NCBI GenBank assembly: GCA_025093555.1
Contig: JAIWNF010000191.1
Location: 1-13,076, forward strand
Source: Circinella umbellata
Lineage: Eukaryota; Mucoromycota; Mucoromycetes; Mucorales; Lichtheimiaceae
Length of the DNA: 13,076 bases
Direction of reading: 5' to 3'
Below the pieces are notes generated by a model that saw only the letters and a program-made list of their open reading frames with translations, did not search any database and was not told where the DNA came from. Made by a program: the position numbers and the translations under genes. Positions 7,512 to 13,076 of this stretch are shown here, piece by piece (the stretch's first letter is position 1; every line of letters starts with the position of its first letter).

Positions 7512-8587
7512 CGACTCAAGCAAAAAAAAACATCTCTTTAAAGTATGTATAAAAGAAATTATGTGACAAATAGATTTATAACCGATTGTTGAATGTAAAA
7601 CAAGAATAAAAAGAAGAGGTATTGTAGATGAAAGTTTTTATTCTCATTACACTATTTAAATAAGAAGCTGAAAAAAAAAGATGCAGGCTTTTTCGTTTCC
7701 ATTTTTTGGCCAAAAAAAAAGAACATTAACCTTTTTTTTTTTTTTTTTGAAATGCCATTAGAAAAAATAAAATAATTCATAAGCAAATAAATTACAACGC
7801 ATGGTGTTTTTTTATGTACTCGGGTAAACAACAGAAAAAAGTGCTTTTCTGCAACTTTTTATTATACACTGCAGAACGGATTTATTGACGATTGACTTTT
7901 ATTAATCTAGCTTAAAATAAATCGTTTAATATATTCAACTTTCAAACAGCAATTACAACAACAGGACTAAAAGCTTTGGCAATACAGTAATATTGCGACG
8001 TGTATTTTACGGATAATAATTACAACAACTTCTGTTTTACTGATTATCAATAAGAAGATTTAAAAACTTGGATATTTAGCATCTCTGACTTGGATATTTG
8101 GCATCTCTGTATAAAAAGTTTCGGCAGCTATAATCAACCACGATAACGTGCAAAAGGTAAAAAAAAGGAGAAATAACTAATGCATTCAACAAAATAAAAA
8201 ACACTGGAGAATAGGCAAAAACAATCATATGTCGACATATCAATAATATAAGTCTTGTCTCGTCTTGCACAGTCCGGCGGATTCTGAAAATTTTTTAACG
8301 ATATGCGTGCGTAATATTGTAAACCAGATAATAATATGTGCATATTTTCGCTCGCGTCTTATGAATGTTTTTTGTTTATGTTATTGTTATCCTTTATAAT
8401 TTTTTTCGCTTCATTTCAACTCAAAGAATGACATGGATCATTAAATTGCAACATTTTATACGAAAGATCATTTTGAAAGCTGATTACATTGATTCAAACT
8501 TGGTGTATACATGTTTATTATATTTTATGATTAAAAATAAAAGAAATAATAAATAAGTGGTAAAAAAAATGATAAAGAAAAACTGCT
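7512..8587. other. Intergenic region with no supported gene
   Basis: A/T-rich non-coding sequence. It contains a T run of 17 at 7732-7748 and a 22-base duplication at 8066-8109. Open frames of 60-70 codons near 8076-8556 overlap on both strands and carry no recognisable features. The 3' end of the Crypton-type element probably lies in this stretch, but I cannot place its boundary. Confidence 0.5.
8066..8109. repeat. 22-base tandem duplication
   Basis: ACTTGGATATTTAGCATCTC plus TG is followed directly by a second copy with one change (TTTGGC for TTTAGC). Confidence 0.8.
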
Positions 8588-11038
8588 CTATTCTTCAACT
8601 CTTGTAGTCCACTTCGTTCGGTTTTCATACATCCAATTTATTGACTTGTTACCTAGCACTATACGTCTGTCATCAATCTCTTTTACAGCGGCTTCAGGTG
8701 TAAGTTGGTACTTTTCTTGATAGTCCTGAATTTCACGAATAATAGTCGCGCGACGATTGACCCATTTATCATCACCCCTTCGCCACTTGGTTTTCCAAGT
8801 ACGTTCCAGTTCAAGGACTGCAGGTGAACCAGATAAGCCTGTATGCCATTCACGCCACAAGTCATAGATATTTGTAATCCCACGGCTCATCTTGTAATAA
8901 GGAGGATCGGTTGCAGTGTTGGATGTGGTGATAGTGTTGTTGGTGGAGGTGTTGTTCGTGAAGGTGTTGTTTGTATGTTGAGCAGGAATTATAACGTTGG
9001 ATGCGGTGGAGCTGATAGGTGAAGTGGATGGTGTAGATGGTGTTAATTGTTGCTGACTGTTTTGGATGTATGATGGGTCGACTTGCAAAGAAAATGGGAC
9101 GCGACCAGAAAGGAGATCATCCAAAAATTGTGATGTATGTTGTGCTTGCTGTTCCATGTTATGAGTCAATGTAGCAAGACGAGAAGAAACATCAGTGTGC
9201 ATCGCGCGAACGTAGTCATGCATTAAAGGCATTGCCATCTGGAGTGTTAAGTCTTGTGGTGCTGGTGCCTCATTCATGGATCTAGCCAATTTGCTATAAA
9301 TTCTTCAGTTAGTAAGTGGAACAATATCTTTTTATTTTTATTTTACTTACTTTTTGAATGCAATGTACTGTGGATCCTGGAAAAGAGGAGCATTCCAAAT
9401 GGACATGCGTGGATAAAGCTCTTGAAGAGGTACCGAATCCTGAAGGAATACGATGCTAAGTTGTCGAAGCATCTGAAGGAATCCATCAGCAGCGATACTC
9501 TGATCACCATGGTCAGAACCTTGCTTAATTCGTTCTTGCCATACTTCAACCATTGGGAATACTTTACGACAGAGTTCGGGCTCGGGTTTTTCAATTGCAC
9601 GATGTAAGTAAAAGCGACCGCCATCTTTGTGGAATCCTGCCATAACACGGAGCAGTGCTCTTGGAAGATTTGTGAGATATGCTGACTCCAATGCATCATT
9701 TGTCCAACGTCCAGCACGTCTAATATCAGATTCCCCTGCACCACGAATGTCTGCCATTTTTGCACCAGACTGTCGACCGGCATGCGTTTTCGCCATACTA
9801 CGAATATGACAGGCCTTAAAACCTTTTTCAATGGCATCATAGTGTGCCTTATGCTGCATTTCCTTCGTATTATCAACGTTATCACCTTTACATAATTTTA
9901 TATCATACCAAGATTCAGGTTTACTCATATCGGGGAAAGGTTCTTGTACAACGGTCCAACGGTGGAATAGGTATAATGCTAACGTCATCCAAGGGCAAAT
10001 CTTGATATCGTCATTGCGGATGCAGGAACCATATTGCGCCTTCCCGAACTTGTTTGTTTTTCCGTGATCAATTAGTATAATCAAAGCATGGCACTCAATG
10101 TTAGGAGTCACACCTTCGCCTTCCAAGGATAAGGTTTGGACATCGGGAAAATCGAAAGAACGAAGATTCTCACTACGTAACAAACAGTGATGCGCTAATA
10201 GCAACATCATTGCATTTCGGTAATGCTCACTTCGATCCTTGCGCAAAAAATAGTCGACAACTTGACCAAGTTTTTCTGTTGTTGAGTATCCATCAAAAAT
10301 AGTTCCTGCAGCACGATCTTCATAATTATCACGTCTCTTTTGCCGATCCAATATTCTTGCATTCTTCAATAAGTTTTTTACAGCATTGATGCGTGGTTGG
10401 TTTTCCATGACATTGACACCTGCTGTAAGCTGTTCATTATAAAGAGCAGTGATTGCACTGACATACTGATCGATTGTTGAGAATCCAATAAGACGGATCG
10501 ACTCTTGCTCTTGAGGGGATAAATTTTCAACTTCCTCATCGTCATTTTCAAGATGTAGTTCTTGATCGTCATCGCCATCGCCATCGCCATTGGAGTCACT
10601 AGAACCGTCAGAAAGCTCTTCATTTTCCATTTCCTCTGCATTTCTCTTTCTTCTACCAGGAGTGCGGCGTTCCCTACCAAGAACCTGGAGCGAATTATTT
10701 AGTTTGGATGGAATAAATTTGCATTAACATTTTGCATAAATAAAAATGATACTCACTTTTTCCTGTAAAAATAAGTTCAACTTTTTACCAGTTACTTGAT
10801 ATCGAGTTATTCTACTAAAACCTTTTTCTTTACACCATTCTTTGAACTCTTTCTGCTTGGGTTTATATGCACTCTTGGTGGCTTTTGGCTGAAGTGATTT
10901 GGCTATTTCATTTGTGTGAACCACAGCATCTTCCAGTTGTTGTGCCAATTGAGCTTGATGAATATCTTCTCTTCTTGTTGAAGAACCTGCTACATTATTT
11001 TGACGTCGTTGACGTTGTTGTTTTTGTGGTCGAGGCAT
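8588..11038 (-). CDS. Crypton-type tyrosine recombinase with GCR1_C domain (three exons, 773 residues)
   Basis: Exons are 11038-10757, 10684-9351 and 9293-8588, with GT-AG introns (72 and 57 bases). They sum to 774 codons including TAG. Residues 1-94 are basic (MPRPQKQQRQRR), with a helical SAYKPKQKEFKEWCKEKGF segment like a SAM-like core-binding domain. Residues about 113-150 are strongly acidic. The catalytic domain shows LLRSENLR (Arg264), GKTNKFGK (Lys near 303-306), THAGR (His395, Arg398), GRW (Trp421) and ESAYL (Tyr430), the full tyrosine-recombinase set. A Ser/Thr/Asn-rich linker (about 618-668) leads to a GCR1_C-like DNA-binding domain (about 672-732, with YDLWREWHTG and TWKTKWRR). 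This order matches fungal Crypton transposons, which recombine through a circular intermediate. Relatives are often labelled Ndc10/CBF3-like, but kinetochore Ndc10 lacks the catalytic residues. I could not define the element ends. The ATG at 11038 is preferred because upstream codons are hydrophobic and reach the TATA-like box. Confidence 0.88.
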
Positions 11039-11115
11039 AATTGTTAGAATAAAAAGAGGAAAAATAAAATAATAATAGAAGGGAGGATTACGAGTCGTTG
11101 TAATAATCACCAACG

Positions 11116-11123
11116 TTTATATA
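11116..11123 (-). promoter_or_regulatory. TATA-like box of the Crypton recombinase gene
   Basis: CTATATAAACG on the - strand lies about 80 bases upstream of the ATG at 11038, a usual distance for a TATA-driven fungal promoter. It also argues against an ATG at 11113, which would leave almost no leader. Confidence 0.45.
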
Positions 11124-12130
11124 GTTTTTAGCTCATTGCTGCTGAGCAAAGGAGATTATTTTATCATTATAATAGTTGTTTTTTTATCAGCTCACGGATC
11201 TGACTTGGCATTGAAGAGCTTAGCATGTATACTGAGTAGAACTATATGCTATTAGCTTATGATTTACAATCTTGGCATAAAATGCTTAGCACAATTCTTT
11301 GATTCAACGAACTGTAAAGAGGTAATTTCAAGAGGTTTTTTTTCTGCTGTATTTTTTTGAATTATCATATATTATGTTATACTTGATATTATATTTTTTA
11401 TATGCTTCCTCTCTAATTAGATTGTAACAAAAAATAAACTATCATTATATTGGTTGAAAAGCACATTTTCGTTATATTTTTATTAGAAAACATTCATGTT
11501 TTGACAACATTTTTGCTTGGCTTCCCGCGTTACACGCGGGTAATCGAACATATTAGGAAATTTCATATTGAGTTGAAGTCCGCTTGACGCACTGGACGCG
11601 AGTCTCGGACGTACTGCGTAACTCCAATAATATGCCCTACATATTATTTGATACTGACTTGGCCAATTTTTTTTCTTTTATACTATAATATATATATATA
11701 TATATGTATATTATATTCTCAATCTTATATTGTTATATGGACTTGATGGTAATGACAATATTCAATGGATACTTGATCAAAATGGATTAATGGGAGTATG
11801 AAAAGTAAGTTGGGTAGTTGATTGATAAAAAAAGAGATATAATAATGGGATCAAATAAAAAAGATTATTTGATAATTAAAAATCATGCGGTTTTTTGTTC
11901 GTGCTGTTATTGTTATTTTTTTTTTAAAAAAGTGAATAGTTTGCTCATATTGTCAAATATAAGTTGGCCGTTTATTGCTGAATTTTTTGTATATGCTAAT
12001 ATTGAAAAGATAAAATGTTTTAATATATATATGTAGATAGATAGATAGATAAGAAGGCAATTGATCAAGAGAGGGGCGAAAGTTTAATGTTTTGATAATA
12101 AAGTGAAGTTGGATAAGAAAGCAAAAAAAA
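11124..12130. other. Intergenic region with no supported gene
   Basis: No coding region, tRNA or rRNA is supported. It holds the GC-rich hairpin island listed separately, an AT dinucleotide tract at about 11687-11705 and a short GATA repeat at about 12035-12052. The 5' boundary of the Crypton-type element should lie in the first part. Confidence 0.5.
11524..11610. repeat. GC-rich hairpin island
   Basis: CCCGCGT-TAC-ACGCGGG at 11524-11540 is a 7-base stem with a 3-base loop. About 40 bases on, GTCCG (11578-11582) pairs with CGGAC (11606-11610). The block is clearly richer in G+C than everything around it. Function unknown. Confidence 0.5.
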
Positions 12131-13076
12131 TTAATTGCGGCGTCTTCTAGATAGTTGGGTTTGTAGTTGACGGTTGGTACCAATATTGCCGATATTATTT
12201 AGTTGATGTTGGATGGAAGTAAGCTGTTCGATAATATTTTCAAGAGATTGATCATCAGCTGAGGAAAAGCTCACGTCTGTAACATAGTGTTGCATTTGAC
12301 GTAGTATACCTTGGATGCGCTCCAAATGTGTTTGTTATACAACTGGTGTGAAACTGGTATTAGCATTTATAATGACGGCTGTTTCCTCTGTTAAATTAGA
12401 ATTAACATCATCCTCAAGGACATTAGCAATAGAAGAGTGATGTGGTAATCGAACACTTAATTCTGGCTCAGAGAGTTCAATAGCATACATATATTTGCAT
12501 GCATATTGAGTAATGGCAAAATCAGCACATGTGCACGATGTTATAAAAGTGTCATCAGAAGTCACCTATATTTTAAATACTAGAAATTCAAATATATAAA
12601 GTTATATAAAATCACAATAGAAACAAAAAAAAACATATTTTACCATATAATATATATTAATATCAGTGAATGATTGAATTTGGTGACCATCTTCTTTTAA
12701 TTCAATCATCATATCAAGCTGCTCAAGTGTATACGCCTCTGCTTTCATTTGTCTTTCACGACGTGCAAGTGCTAATGGACCCATTCTTCCAATGCGATTT
12801 GTTTCTGCTTTGATTCTACGAACGATTCGTTTATGAACTTTACTTATGAGAAGAAAAATAAGCCCATCTATGCGACGATTACCACGACGTTGTAGATATA
12901 CAGTCTTAAGTTGATTATGAAATGATTCAATAAACATGTTTAATTCCATATGTCTAAACATGGCTTCTTGAAAAGATCGAACCCACTGTTTATATAAATC
13001 ATTTCTAATCCATTGTTGTTTAAAGTATGTTATAAAGCCATCTTGATTAGCCCAGTCAGTACGAAACTTTTCCAAC
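12131..13076 (-). pseudogene. MULE-2 transposase, 3' part (catalytic glutamate and SWIM finger), degenerate
   Basis: The coding order enters from the right edge. Exon 13075-12644 carries the third catalytic residue in LNMFIESFHNQLK (glutamate about 50 residues in). It is followed by a 78-base GT-AG intron (12643-12566) and exon 12565 onward with a SWIM-like motif, CTCADFAITQYACKY. The expected CxCx9CxH has tyrosine (TAT, 12493-12491) in place of the last histidine. A TAA at 12337-12335 interrupts the frame, yet the same frame continues open for 67 more codons to TAA at 12133-12131. That tail (ERIQGILRQMQHYVTDV and on) matches in character the C-terminus of MULE-1. The stop is therefore probably premature. 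The protein is clearly diverged from MULE-1, so this is a separate family, in opposite orientation. Confidence 0.8.

Noticed and set aside
9254..9885. Open frames on both strands within the Crypton gene (117 and 180 codons)
   Set aside because: They overlap the recombinase exon in other frames and show no domain; the spliced 773-residue product explains the region.
8588..11038. Interpretation as a kinetochore Ndc10/CBF3 subunit
   Set aside because: All catalytic tyrosine-recombinase residues are present, and the neighbourhood is transposon-rich, which fits a Crypton better.
11515..11640. Possible tRNA or small structured RNA gene
   Set aside because: There is a strong hairpin, but no T-loop consensus, no acceptor stem and no cloverleaf could be drawn.

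Overview
The window looks like AT-rich nuclear DNA of a fungus, most likely an early-diverging (Mucoromycota-type) lineage. The reasons are short GT-AG introns of about 50-90 bases, long A/T runs, and the mix of elements: MULE transposases with SWIM zinc fingers, a Crypton-type tyrosine recombinase with a GCR1_C domain, and an ISXO2-like transposase. The lineage call is inference. I see no convincing cellular housekeeping gene, rRNA, tRNA or CRISPR array; nearly everything recognisable is mobile DNA.

Positions 1-6407 (+ strand) hold the 3' part of a MULE transposase gene (MULE-1) with two younger insertions. The first is an apparently intact DNA transposon (about 424-3069) lying inside an intron of MULE-1. 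It encodes on the - strand a five-exon, 378-residue ISXO2/IS1595-like DDE transposase. The second is a non-coding foldback element (3590-5378) with about 550-base terminal inverted repeats. It lies in a MULE-1 exon, is flanked by a 9-base target duplication, and carries an AT-rich minisatellite in its loop. With both insertions set aside, the visible MULE-1 exons join in one open frame through the catalytic D, D and E and the SWIM finger.

Positions 6408-8587 are mostly non-coding. They contain a dense cluster of TTTGAG/CTCAAA palindromes (6754-6898), an unrecognised decayed two-exon coding fragment (about 7199-7389), a small 98-base inverted-repeat element (7414-7511) and a 22-base tandem duplication (8066-8109).

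Positions 8588-11038 (- strand) hold a complete-looking three-exon Crypton-type tyrosine recombinase gene of 773 codons, with a TATA-like box upstream. Positions 11114-12130 are non-coding, with a small GC-rich hairpin island and simple repeats. Positions 12131-13076 (- strand) hold the 3' end of a second, diverged MULE transposase (MULE-2). It carries an in-frame stop and has lost a zinc-ligand histidine.

The genes do not form a pathway. The locus is a nest of at least five elements from four different mobilisation systems. The ISXO2-like element and the Crypton look intact enough to be active; the two MULE genes look dead or dying.
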